Source: Dermatophagoides farinae (lineage: Eukaryota > Arthropoda > Arachnida > Sarcoptiformes > Pyroglyphidae). From it: a stretch of 64,000 bases of DNA. Below, piece by piece: positions 47,069 through 56,053 of this stretch. The position numbers and the translations under genes are program-made. Where the stretch lies: assembly GCF_024713945.1 (NCBI RefSeq), contig NW_027461524.1, positions 62,001 through 126,000 of the forward strand, given 5' to 3'. Every line of letters begins with the position of its first letter. Position 1 is the stretch's first letter. The notes under the pieces are model-generated. The model did not search any database, was not told the origin of the DNA, and saw only the letters and a list, made by a program, of their open reading frames with translations.

Positions 47069-47462
47069 ACTAAATTCACAAAATATCTACAAAACAGATT
47101 AAAAAAATATATTTATTTTATAATTGAAGGCATACGTTAATTAGTGTCTTTCCATTCTTATAAAACTACTATTATGCAAATAACACAATATAGTGAGTTT
47201 GGAAATTTTTTTTAGCCTGAATATTTTTCTATTATACCTAATCTAATTAACTATAAAAAATATAAATATGAAAGATTTAACTAATGAACTGGAGATGAGA
47301 ATAAGTCTAATTTAAAAACCATTGCATCGTATAAATTAACATTATTCTTTTAAATAAAAATTGTTTCATTTTTTATTATGAAATTTTATACATGCGCATT
47401 GAGTTATAATCGCACAATCAGTTTTATACACCTTTAAATTTTTGTAAAGATAATAAGTAATA
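47069..47462. other. Divergent intergenic spacer
   Basis: 394 bp between two divergent start codons (orphan on minus, ADF/cofilin on plus). AT-rich, with one 15-codon ATG frame at about 47268 that I do not consider a gene. No tRNA, repeat or convincing motif is seen. It presumably contains two promoters. Confidence 0.5.
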
Positions 47463-47879
47463 ATGGGACCAAGAATAAAGTTTAAGGTTGAGCCTAAAGC
47501 CATTGAAATGCTTGAAAAGCAACTAATAACCAATGATTTAGGAGGAAGAAAACGTATTAAGTGGATGATATTCAAGCTTGGTTCAGAATCATGGGATCTT
47601 TTGGCCTATGGTGAGCCAACTCCTGATTTTTTTGATAAAATCGTCGCATATTGTCCTAAAGATGAAGGCCGACAAATAATGTTTAGAAGCGCTGACGATA
47701 AAACAGACGTTTGGATTAAATATATTCCAGACGAAGCGTCAACTAAAGAAAAAACTCATTTTGCTACTGGTAGTGATAGTTTGTTTGAAAATTGTCGCAC
47801 ATGTAAAGTCAAGCTTGAGATCAGAGATCATGTCGAGTTGTCGAAAAACAACCCTGATCTAGCCAAATATGTAACGTAG
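47463..47879 (+). CDS. ADF/cofilin-like actin-binding protein
   Basis: 138 residues, ATG at 47463, the length of a single ADF-H domain. Characteristic segments are DVWIKYIPDEASTKEKTHFA, equivalent to the FIxWxPDxAPxxxKMxYA strand-helix of cofilins, and the following SDSLFENCRTCKVKLEIRDH. The N-terminal helix KVEPKAIEMLEKQL and a central beta sheet agree with the fold. ADF/cofilin severs and recycles actin filaments. The sequence is quite divergent, like the actin at 4.8 kb, and could be another ADF-H type such as coactosin. A regulatory Ser at position 3 is not obvious. Confidence 0.7.
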   Translation: MGPRIKFKVEPKAIEMLEKQLITNDLGGRKRIKWMIFKLGSESWDLLAYGEPTPDFFDKIVAYCPKDEGRQIMFRSADDKTDVWIKYIPDEASTKEKTHFATGSDSLFENCRTCKVKLEIRDHVELSKNNPDLAKYVT

Positions 47880-48021
47880 ATGTGCTTTTTATAAAAATTG
47901 CCTTTGCTTCAATTCAAATAAAGTTTTATTATTATTTTTAGAAGATGATTTAAATATTGTTACAAGAATAAACGTATATATATTGATTACACGCATACAG
48001 TGTCAAATTAAATTAATAAAT

Positions 48022-48882
48022 TTATACAGTAAAATAATCCAACGTTTCTATCTTGTCTGGGATATTAGGACCTTTAGTTTCATTTTTTTTTTTGAAGCTA
48101 GAACAATATGTTATGACACCGTTTGGAATTCTATTTCGCCATTCATCTTCGGAGAGTTTTTCGTAACTTTGTGCAATTTCTGTTTTTTTCGTTGAAGTCG
48201 AACTGACAGACTCGTCAACGTAATCTTTTGGTGCTTCAAAATCTACTTCTATGTCTGCATTAATTACCAAAATTGCATCTTCAGGTTCACATTCCAGCGC
48301 TTCTATTTCATACTTCTCACCATACGCATGAAGATCAAAAATGTCTCCTTTTGTTAAACAACTGAAGTTTTTCAAGCATTGCTCTAAAGCTTCTTTAGGA
48401 TCATAAATATTTGTAATGAAAGTAGTTGTTGATGGCTGTAGTTTGATTTTTGTACCTTTTTGTAAAACAACGTTTTTTATCAATAAGGTTTGACCATCAC
48501 GCAACAATAAATTCTTCATAACCCATGACGGCATGTAACACCTATTTTCATCTGCGCTAAATTCCAAAACTCCACAATGTGTGAATTGGCTTGTTTCTGG
48601 ATTAACAACTTTAAACACCATTGGCATGGTTACTTCAAGCATGGTGAGTCTAGTCAAAGCTGAAATAGGTAATATTATTCGATTAGTCAATTCTAAATCG
48701 TCTCTAAAAATAAAAGCACTACTGTAACATTCGTAATATTGTTCAAAAATGATCACCCGCTGTTCTATTGAAGGGCGATCCCTGTAATTGTTGTTGTCAT
48801 TTGATCGTCTCGATCTTCTTGAACTAAAATAGTTTTCTACGAAACTATACTAAAAAATATCGAGTATAGGCAGACATACCAT
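48022..48882 (-). CDS. UFD1: UFD1, p97/Cdc48 cofactor, with an ATG-only first coding exon
   Basis: 276 residues. The conserved body (IILPISALTRLTMLEVTMPM, THCGVLEFSADENRCYMPSW, LKNFSCLTKGDIF, INADIEVDFEAP) is the two-lobe ubiquitin-binding UT3 domain of UFD1. The frame lacks an ATG before IIFEQYYECYSS. A 30-nt intron (48879-48850, GTATGT...TTTTAG) preceded directly by ATG at 48882-48880 joins in frame to YSFVENYFSSRRSRR, giving the family start MYSF (human MFSF). The first coding exon is thus just the start codon. UFD1 with NPL4 recruits ubiquitylated clients to p97. The donor is one of two that are not GTAAGT. Confidence 0.88.
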
Positions 48883-49128
48883 ATTATTTGGGAGGAATTC
48901 TGAGTTGAAATTTTATTAACCTTGAAAAACAATGGTTAAGGACTATTCAGAAAACCCAACGCTATATTTATTGTGCTGGTGGATAATTAAATTACGGCGT
49001 TCAAACAACTATACATTTAATAATATTATTAATGCCGGATAAAATTATTTTTTGCGTTGAGTGAATTATTCTTCTGATTTGCCTTAATTATTTCTTTCTA
49101 GTTATATTTTCTGAAAATTAAACATAAA

Positions 49129-49411
49129 ATGCAGACTATAGTAAAAACTTGTGAAAAAACGTACGCCATAGAATTAAAAATTCCAAGTGATGACGAAATT
49201 GAATCTCCGTCTGATCGAGAAGCCAATTTAGAAACAGAACTATCTGAGACACAAACTGTTGCTAATAAGTACGTGATCTTTAAAGACGACGTAATAGATA
49301 ATGAGCATTTAAATAAGAAAAAATCTAAAAGTAAGTTAACAACTTTTAACATCAGTGTTAGTTTGCTGTCAATTTCATAAAGAAGGAGTGTCCAGTGATG
49401 AAGAAAGTTAA
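49129..49411 (+). CDS. PPP1R11: PPP1R11/Ypi1, inhibitor-3 of protein phosphatase 1, spliced
   Basis: Exons 49129-49330 and 49362-49411 with a 31-nt intron give 83 residues. The diagnostic block spans the junction: VIFKDDVIDNEHLNKKKSK joined to ICCQFHKEGVSSDEES, matching DNEHM...KCCCI in human PPP1R11 and the DNEN...KICCIFH box of yeast Ypi1. The flanking PP1-binding region is acidic and disordered. The family binds PP1 catalytic subunits as an inhibitor and assembly factor. A shorter 25-nt splice (to the earlier CAG) is possible but fits the family alignment less well. The stop abuts the stop of the opposing AP sigma gene with no spacer. Confidence 0.88.
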
Positions 49412-49909
49412 TCATGTCTTTGTGGCTATTTGTTTTATCACAGACGCGATGTCTACTTTGCTCATGTTAACTATCTGACGATTAGATATATACTGCTTTA
49501 TGATCGCGTATACAACATCAATATTTTTCATTATTTCGATTTCGCTCTGCAAATAGTAGTTTACGTATAAACTTACGACACCTTGAAAATATAAATTCAA
49601 ACATTCAATAATTGATTGAATCAACTCCAAAATTAATAAATAATTCTATAGTTATTTTTCGAAATAACTTACAGACTCGTTTTGATCGATTCCTACTATT
49701 ATGAACAACGAAGCAAAACGCTTAAATACTATTTTTTGATTGTGAATAACCAAAAAATTACTATCGTTGTTTTTTCTCTTTAAACAACTTCTGGAACAAT
49801 TCAGCTCAAGAGAATTTTTTTCCGCTGTCGACAAATTCTGCAGTTCTCCGTAATAAATGCTTAAACGGGTCAGTCCTAATTTGTTTATCAAAAAAATAAA
49901 ATCGATCAT
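49412..49909 (-). CDS. AP4S1: AP complex sigma subunit, probably AP-4, three exons
   Basis: Exons 49909-49673, 49645-49577 and 49546-49412 (introns of 27 and 30 nt) give 146 residues. The adaptor small-subunit longin fold is clear: FLINKLGLTRLSIYY, SCLKRKNNDSNFLV, FKRFASLFIIVGID, LLILELIQSIIECLNLYFQG and VSEIEIMKNIDVVYAI. SCLKR and SLFIIVGI resemble AP-4 sigma more than AP-1, AP-2 or AP-3. The second intron is a multiple of three and stop-free, so it stays open in the genomic frame; its removal restores YFQGVSEIEI in line with YFxxVSELDI of all sigma chains. It serves in coat assembly at the trans-Golgi network. Confidence 0.85.
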
Positions 49910-49979
49910 TGCATTTGTTTAATCCAATAACATTTAATTGATATTAAATTTATATAATAACGATTAATTATTCTTTTAA

Positions 49980-50238
49980 TTAACCTCCACGTAACATTAT
50001 GACAAAATGTAAATTACTATTCTCTGTAACGTTTTGTTGTGCGAATGTTTGATCATCGTCTAACTGTTTTCCAGAAAACATCAGCTTAAACTGCGAATTT
50101 TCAACGTTTTCAAGTTTCTACAGACTTTATATGAGTAGCGCTTACCGATAATGTTTCTCTGAAATCTTTAACCTTTGTATCTGGCGAAACAGTAAATGGA
50201 ATTATATTCTTAGTCACTGATCGTATGTAAATATTCAT
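49980..50238 (-). CDS. Ubiquitin-like modifier, NEDD8-like, encoded as a mature monomer
   Basis: Exons 50238-50146 and 50117-49980 with a 28-nt intron (GTAAGC...GTAG) give exactly 76 residues ending in LRGG and then the stop. The beta-grasp fold is apparent (MNIYIRSVTKNIIPFTVSPD; FKLMFSGKQLDDDQTF; LHFVIMLRGG). Lys48 and Val70 are kept, but residue 72 is Met rather than Arg of ubiquitin, and positions 6, 11, 27, 29, 33 and 63 are not Lys. SGKQ and a non-Arg residue 72 favour a NEDD8-type modifier over ubiquitin. There is no C-terminal propeptide and no ribosomal fusion. Identity with any known class is low. Confidence 0.85.
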
Positions 50239-50338
50239 TTTTAGTCAATGAAATTATTATCTGCAACAAAATAAAATTCTGAGTGTATTTATTATTAATT
50301 TATTATGGTTGAAACATAAACGTCATAACTAAACATTT

Positions 50339-53300
50339 TTACCTTTGTAGAAAAAAAATAGGATCGTTAATATCATTGTTAAATAATTCTTTCAGGTCTA
50401 ATATTATTGAATCATCATACCAGGAAGTCATTATATGAGATATTTCATCTTTGCTCTGGCATAAGCTGATCGAATTGATCAACACATCAAGATCTCTTAC
50501 TTGATTTTTATAAACAAGAGTAACAAAAGACAAATAAACTATGTACATCTTTATTTTATATTTCGATTTATTATTCGCTTCCCAGTTTACAACGAAGTCA
50601 ATATCAGCTTCGCTTTCAGAGCTGCTGATAAACGTGCCAGTTAAAAGAAAAGCTAGTTTTTTAACGTAATCAACGCATTTATGACTAGGCAGTGAAACTA
50701 TATTACACGAATTGTTATTGTCATATGATGGAGTAATGCAAACGTCAAATGATCCAGTCTGTATTATTTGCTCGTGAATCTGGTTCAAAAAACTTGAATC
50801 TTCAGTATTGTTTTTGCCTTCATGCCTGAATTCGATGGACAAATCGTATATGCCTTTGGTATATTTTAGTAAACACTCAAAAATACTGAAAAGAAAGTTG
50901 TAATTTGACGCTTCTTCTTCTTGTAAAATAGTTTTAATAAGTTCTAGAAGTGAAACTAAAGTTGAAATCTCGATTGAATATGTGACGTCAATTCGCTTGA
51001 AAGACCGTTCGATTAAACCCAGCAACTCGTCATTAGAACAATTACAAGCATATTGAATTATTCTAGCTCTAAAGTATAGTAAACCTAACGGGGCTTTGGT
51101 GTGAATTACCGCTGAAATTTGATCTTTTTCATCTTCATTCACTAATTCACAGAAGCAAATATAAGAGATAAAATGAAATTCATTAACGCGATACAGTTCA
51201 GACAAATTAGTTAATGTTGCGTTCACGTTTTCATTTGAAATGTTGTCAATTCTTTTATTTACAATTTCTTGCAGTTGAAGAGCAAAATCTACTAGTAGGG
51301 TTTTAATATCTGGTGGTAAATTCTGAATCAATAGACTTAGAAATGTGTCGTTGATCGACTGCTCCATATCAGACTCTAGCCGTGCGATCAAATTCACCAA
51401 CTCTGGTGAAAGAGAAATGATGTTTAACTTTTTGTTATGTTCGAATTTTCCGGTCGAACACCAATTAACAAAATCTGAAACAATTGTAGCATTTATGCTT
51501 GTTACCAATCCTAATTTAGTAGGATCGATAATATATTTCTTAAGTAATACAGATTTACTAATTTCAGACAAAGCTACCAACAATTTATTTTCCTCTTTGC
51601 CTTTATTTTGATGAAACAATTCAGAAAGTAGCTTATATTCCGAGTTTCTGCTGTTATAATCTGAAAAAAGAACTGAAATTATTGCAAAACTGTTTTCCTT
51701 GATAGCTTGATAAAAACTTTTAATTGAAGCTACTAAGAGACTTTTGATGGGATTTATTGCAACTGAGTTAGACTCTATTATTGCTTTGATAACTGGTAGG
51801 TTTTTGATGCTCACAAAATATTCATATTGGGTGGCAGTATCAAGAAGTAAAAAAAGTTGGATTATCTCATTGTTGACATATTTTTTTGTTACCACACTAA
51901 TATTATGATTGTTGATCATAGAAGAAGAGCTTTCCGTGTTGACGTATCTGATGATTTTTAGAAATTCTATCAAAAGCTTTTCGTAAAACTGAGTTGACAA
52001 TTGGATTTTATTAATAGATGCTAAAATTATGAGGTAATCAAACAATTCTGACTCATTATTTGAGTTTATAAATTTTTTGGCTATTTTTCTAACAACGCAT
52101 AAAAAACTTCGATGACAAAGATCGTATGCTAATCTTCGCGATAATTGAAGCAACACAGAATTATTAGACAATTTAAGCATGTTAACCCATTTAGATACCA
52201 ATAACTTGTTTCTTATGTATGCTCGAATAAACGTACGATAAACAGCTTTGCTTGATTTACGCATCTCAAGATTAATAAAAGTTGTTAAAACCGAATTCAA
52301 CTTAGAACCTAAACATGTTCTAGACCAGTAACAAAGCTTAATAATTATTTGACCATTCACTTCACTTAATGTCTTGCTTTCATGCTGAAGCTGAGTTATT
52401 ACTAATCCAAAAGCAACAAGAAAATAATTTTGTATATCAATCAATCTAACTAAAAACGTAAGGTTAGAAATTAGAACATTTTCTGTTTGTTGAGTTAAAC
52501 ACGTTGCAATTATTTTTTCGTAATAACCTTTTTCAAATAGATAAACTAAAGATTTTAAGAAATTGATATCAGGAAGATTTCCTAGAGAATCAATTTTTAA
52601 AATATTATTTGCATCTTCATTACATACATAGTATATTATATCATTAGCTAAATACAGATTCGTTGCTGCGATTTTCTCGAAAATATTTAGTTTTGGAACA
52701 TTTATCGAAGCTTTTCTATATCTTTTAGTTTCTCCTGTTTGGGGTGCTAGAAGACCTAGGTGTTTTTCGTTGGGATTGAAATTGATCTTCAACTGAAGAC
52801 CCAAACAAGATCTATTTAAAATATTTGATAGTTGCGACGATCCATTGTGAGATTGTTTAAAGTCCATTATTGAATATTGACTTTCTTGTAAAAAATTAGT
52901 GTCTGCTATACCATCAACCTGACGTAATACATCTTTCAATACATAAGCAAAACTTTTTGTAGTAATAGTATTCAAACAAGAATGTAAAATATTCAAATAT
53001 TGCTGGCATAAACTATTAATGCTACCAACTTTTATGTTGTATTGGTTTTTTAAAAGCTCGTTTCTATTAAAACCAAGCGTATGATTAACTTCCAATAAGT
53101 GGTATAAGTCTTTATCTATTATTTTGTTTACTCCATTCGAAAAAAACAGTTTACAAAAAGTTTTATCGTTACTCGAACCAACTAAAAACAAGTTTTCAAT
53201 GGTTCTGCGCAAAGCCAAACTAACATCGTCAATTAAGACCTTATTGCTTTTTTTCTTGTTCTTACAAATAGTCAAATATTCAGAGACTAATGTGTTTAAG

Positions 53301-54136
53301 ATAGACGGGTCAGATTCAACAAGTTTTAAATCAATATCGAGATTTAAAATTTTCAAAAGTTCTTTTGAACTAACACCATTGTTAAACAGATTTGAACCTT
53401 CGTTAGACAGTTTTTGAGCTACGGCAGCGACATAATTATACTCTTCAATTTCAGATTTCGACATACAATCGTTATCGGACACTTCTATTAAAAAGTTGTA
53501 ACATACCATTAAAAATGTCATGAAGCTCGAATAAAGTAATGTCGATTTTAAATTTGAAATCTCGTTCTGTATTAATTCTTTGTTCGAATTTAGATAAGCT
53601 TCTACGTCTAAAGGTATGACTAGTTTGTCTATCAATAATAGCGTTTCAAATATTAAAATGTAAGATTTTATATTCAATGCTGTGTTACAGATAGAAGCTA
53701 AAAAAGTATTTACAAAATTCAATTTTGGATCAAGTAAAAATTCTTGAGCTAATCTTTGATTTTCAACTGGGACGTATTCTGTTATACCGTTTTCATATAT
53801 ATTATTCATATTGTTTAGCGAAGTTTCAATAATTTGCGTGTTGAGAGAAATACTAGATGTATTCGCATAGGAAATCAACATGCTTGCGTAAGAAAGCAAC
53901 TTGTCAATATACTGCTTTTGCTGAGGAGATAACTTGGACATATTATCTTTTACATCTTTGACGGAATTCTTTTCATTTTCAACACTTTCTGATTTTTCGG
54001 CTTCGCTAATGTAGTCGTCGATATCATAACCAATCTCATTTTCTTCATCAGATTCGTTTACCACAAAATTTTTTGCAGGTGAATCGAAGGAAAATAAAGT
54101 ATCGTCAAGTGAGTTGTCAAAAAGAAATTCAGACAT
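50339..54136 (-). CDS. Large helical-repeat-like hypothetical protein, 1265 residues
   Basis: Single exon, ATG at 54136. After an acidic, Asp/Glu/Ser-rich N-terminus of about 65 residues, the protein is almost entirely alpha-helical with Leu/Ile-rich segments spaced like HEAT or ARM repeats (for example IKSYILIFETLLLIDKLVI, YYEKIIATCLTQQ, LFDYLIILASINKIQL). A short polar insert is centred near residue 470. I could not name it: nucleoporin, kinetochore, TORC or condensin-like scaffolds have this look. No catalytic motif is seen. Its size and clean frame make it a real, probably essential, scaffold protein. Confidence 0.75.
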   Translation of the reverse strand: MSEFLFDNSLDDTLFSFDSPAKNFVVNESDEENEIGYDIDDYISEAEKSESVENEKNSVKDVKDNMSKLSPQQKQYIDKLLSYASMLISYANTSSISLNTQIIETSLNNMNNIYENGITEYVPVENQRLAQEFLLDPKLNFVNTFLASICNTALNIKSYILIFETLLLIDKLVIPLDVEAYLNSNKELIQNEISNLKSTLLYSSFMTFLMVCYNFLIEVSDNDCMSKSEIEEYNYVAAVAQKLSNEGSNLFNNGVSSKELLKILNLDIDLKLVESDPSILNTLVSEYLTICKNKKKSNKVLIDDVSLALRRTIENLFLVGSSNDKTFCKLFFSNGVNKIIDKDLYHLLEVNHTLGFNRNELLKNQYNIKVGSINSLCQQYLNILHSCLNTITTKSFAYVLKDVLRQVDGIADTNFLQESQYSIMDFKQSHNGSSQLSNILNRSCLGLQLKINFNPNEKHLGLLAPQTGETKRYRKASINVPKLNIFEKIAATNLYLANDIIYYVCNEDANNILKIDSLGNLPDINFLKSLVYLFEKGYYEKIIATCLTQQTENVLISNLTFLVRLIDIQNYFLVAFGLVITQLQHESKTLSEVNGQIIIKLCYWSRTCLGSKLNSVLTTFINLEMRKSSKAVYRTFIRAYIRNKLLVSKWVNMLKLSNNSVLLQLSRRLAYDLCHRSFLCVVRKIAKKFINSNNESELFDYLIILASINKIQLSTQFYEKLLIEFLKIIRYVNTESSSSMINNHNISVVTKKYVNNEIIQLFLLLDTATQYEYFVSIKNLPVIKAIIESNSVAINPIKSLLVASIKSFYQAIKENSFAIISVLFSDYNSRNSEYKLLSELFHQNKGKEENKLLVALSEISKSVLLKKYIIDPTKLGLVTSINATIVSDFVNWCSTGKFEHNKKLNIISLSPELVNLIARLESDMEQSINDTFLSLLIQNLPPDIKTLLVDFALQLQEIVNKRIDNISNENVNATLTNLSELYRVNEFHFISYICFCELVNEDEKDQISAVIHTKAPLGLLYFRARIIQYACNCSNDELLGLIERSFKRIDVTYSIEISTLVSLLELIKTILQEEEASNYNFLFSIFECLLKYTKGIYDLSIEFRHEGKNNTEDSSFLNQIHEQIIQTGSFDVCITPSYDNNNSCNIVSLPSHKCVDYVKKLAFLLTGTFISSSESEADIDFVVNWEANNKSKYKIKMYIVYLSFVTLVYKNQVRDLDVLINSISLCQSKDEISHIMTSWYDDSIILDLKELFNNDINDPIFFLQR

Positions 54137-54361
54137 AAAAGAGCTTAAAAAATTTTGTAACTAAGAACTATAAGCCTACTCTTCGTACATAAACTAATGT
54201 AAATTATTTTCTGTCACTAGTGACTATTCTAAAATTAGAAATAATATTTGACTTTTTAAGAGGAAGTCTCGAACTCTGCTAATAATTAATATAAAAACAC
54301 AAAATAAGTGTCAACGATTTCTGTAGTGCAGTGTGCTTTATAAATCACTTGAACTTTCATC
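54137..54361. promoter_or_regulatory. Divergent spacer between the 1265-residue orphan and PRPF3
   Basis: 225-bp AT-rich spacer that must carry both promoters. I see no conserved box shared with the actin promoter. Confidence 0.3.
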
Positions 54362-55459
54362 ATGACTCCGTTAAACTCAAATGAACTAGACAGCATGAAG
54401 TCTATGATGCAAAAACTAAAGTCAAAACTTGAAAAAACTAAGAAATCCGAATATGTGTATTTATATAACTCAAAAAGTTCCGCTAATACAAACAGTGATG
54501 AGAGCAAAAAATATTTCGACAGCAAACTTCATAGCGCCAAAAAGATCTCCACTAAATTTAAGTTTATAACACCAGGATATTTTTCAAGTAAGAATAAGCT
54601 TCGAGATGTCAAGCTCCCCATGACTGTTAAATTACCAAAGTATACTGTTTTTAATGTAAACTCGAGCAGGAAAAAAAAAAAATTCGCAGATAACACTGAT
54701 ACCCCACCTTGGTGGACAGCATCCGATAAATATTCAACAGTCGGATTGATTGAATACCCTATCAAATGTGATTTAAAAAACCATACAATCAGAGATGTGA
54801 AGTTTTTATCAAATAAACAAGCAAGGTCACATCGTATAAATAGTAAAAAGCTTGGTTTGCAACAGCAAAAAGACAAAATTATTATTGGCGCTTTGGCGCC
54901 AAAACCAGAACGAATAAGGAAGAAAAATTTATCAAATATTATAAACGCCATGCAGCTTGCTACAAGCACGTTGACAGAAAAAGAATTACGTCAAAAAATC
55001 CAAGAAAGATTACGCATTCATAATGAAGCTAATAAAAAGCGCCAATTAACCGTTGAAAATGCTCGCGAAAAGAAAATCAATTTTTGGAAAAATATCGATG
55101 ATCACTATTGTGGCATTATGTTTAAAATAATGAGTCCGTTAGACCGAAAATTTATAAACACGTTAAATAAAGCAATAAATAATTACCATTCAACTGGAAG
55201 ATTTATCACGACTGCAGACGGTAGCTACCATCTTATTTTTGCTGAAGGAAGCCCACGATCCATTAGAAAATTAAAAACAATTGTATTAGTCAGATCAAAG
55301 TTAAATAGTGAGCAAAATAAAAATTCTGTCTTTGTTGTTTCAGAATGGAAACAAAAATTACGAACTTTTGAGTCATGGAAAGTTATTGCTTGCAAAAATA
55401 CACGAGAACTACCTTTTCAAGAGCGAGAATTATATTGTTCAATTTCTAATGAAACTTAA
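54362..55459 (+). CDS. PRPF3: U4/U6 snRNP protein PRPF3 (Prp3)
   Basis: 365 residues, ATG at 54362. Prp3-specific elements are TPPWWTASDKYSTVGLIEYP, the KPERIRKKNLSNIINAMQLA box (human PKVRISNLMRVLG), IQERLRIHNEANKKRQLT and the C-terminal ferredoxin-like DUF1115 domain (RFITTADGSYHLIFAEGSPR, KLKTIVLVRSK). Prp3 binds U4/U6 stem II and the U6 3' overhang and pairs with Prp4, which is encoded at 6.9 kb. It is half the length of human PRPF3 because the PWI domain and the N-terminal extension are lost. Confidence 0.92.
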   Translation: MTPLNSNELDSMKSMMQKLKSKLEKTKKSEYVYLYNSKSSANTNSDESKKYFDSKLHSAKKISTKFKFITPGYFSSKNKLRDVKLPMTVKLPKYTVFNVNSSRKKKKFADNTDTPPWWTASDKYSTVGLIEYPIKCDLKNHTIRDVKFLSNKQARSHRINSKKLGLQQQKDKIIIGALAPKPERIRKKNLSNIINAMQLATSTLTEKELRQKIQERLRIHNEANKKRQLTVENAREKKINFWKNIDDHYCGIMFKIMSPLDRKFINTLNKAINNYHSTGRFITTADGSYHLIFAEGSPRSIRKLKTIVLVRSKLNSEQNKNSVFVVSEWKQKLRTFESWKVIACKNTRELPFQERELYCSISNET

Positions 55460-55565
55460 CTAATATAATTTCAAAATTTTAAAATGTGTTTAACACATTA
55501 CGAGAACTCGACCTTATATTATGTACCCAAACAAATTTTGATGTTAGAAATATAACATATACTGA

Positions 55566-56000
55566 ATGAAATCGGGGCAATTATTATCGTTACAACGAAA
55601 AATTGAGCTCGACAACATAAAAAGTATTTATGGTTACACTGAACCACAATGTGTAGTGGCAAACTTACATAAATATGTTTCACCAAAAATTAATGAACCT
55701 ACATTTGTGATTCGCTTGTGGAGAAAGATTCAACAGCTATACTTTATGTATTCATGCTTGATTGATAAGGAAACACGAAAACTTTTACTTGAAAATTCAA
55801 AATGCGGTGAAATTTCTCAAAAAAACATCACATATTGCTATGAATATAGAACAAGTCAATTACTCAAATTGTCACAGAAAAAATTCCAAAATTATGTCAA
55901 TAGCTACAAAAAAAATAAAGCAACACTTTCTAACTCTGATTCGTGCATAACAGAAGCTAAAGCCAGAGTAATTTCGAAAACCCAAATAGATGGATATTAA
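55566..56000 (+). CDS. Hypothetical protein (orphan), 144 residues
   Basis: Single exon, ATG at 55566, 106 bp after PRPF3. Helix-rich with LWRKIQQLYFMYSCLIDKET and CYEYRTSQLLKLSQKKF; no membrane segment or known motif. A basic C-terminal half (SYKKNKATLSNSDS) may be flexible. No family recognised. Confidence 0.55.
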   Translation: MKSGQLLSLQRKIELDNIKSIYGYTEPQCVVANLHKYVSPKINEPTFVIRLWRKIQQLYFMYSCLIDKETRKLLLENSKCGEISQKNITYCYEYRTSQLLKLSQKKFQNYVNSYKKNKATLSNSDSCITEAKARVISKTQIDGY

Positions 56001-56053
56001 TAGATAAATTTTTTTTACGGTTCAAATATAAATTTAGCGCTGATATCTGTTTG

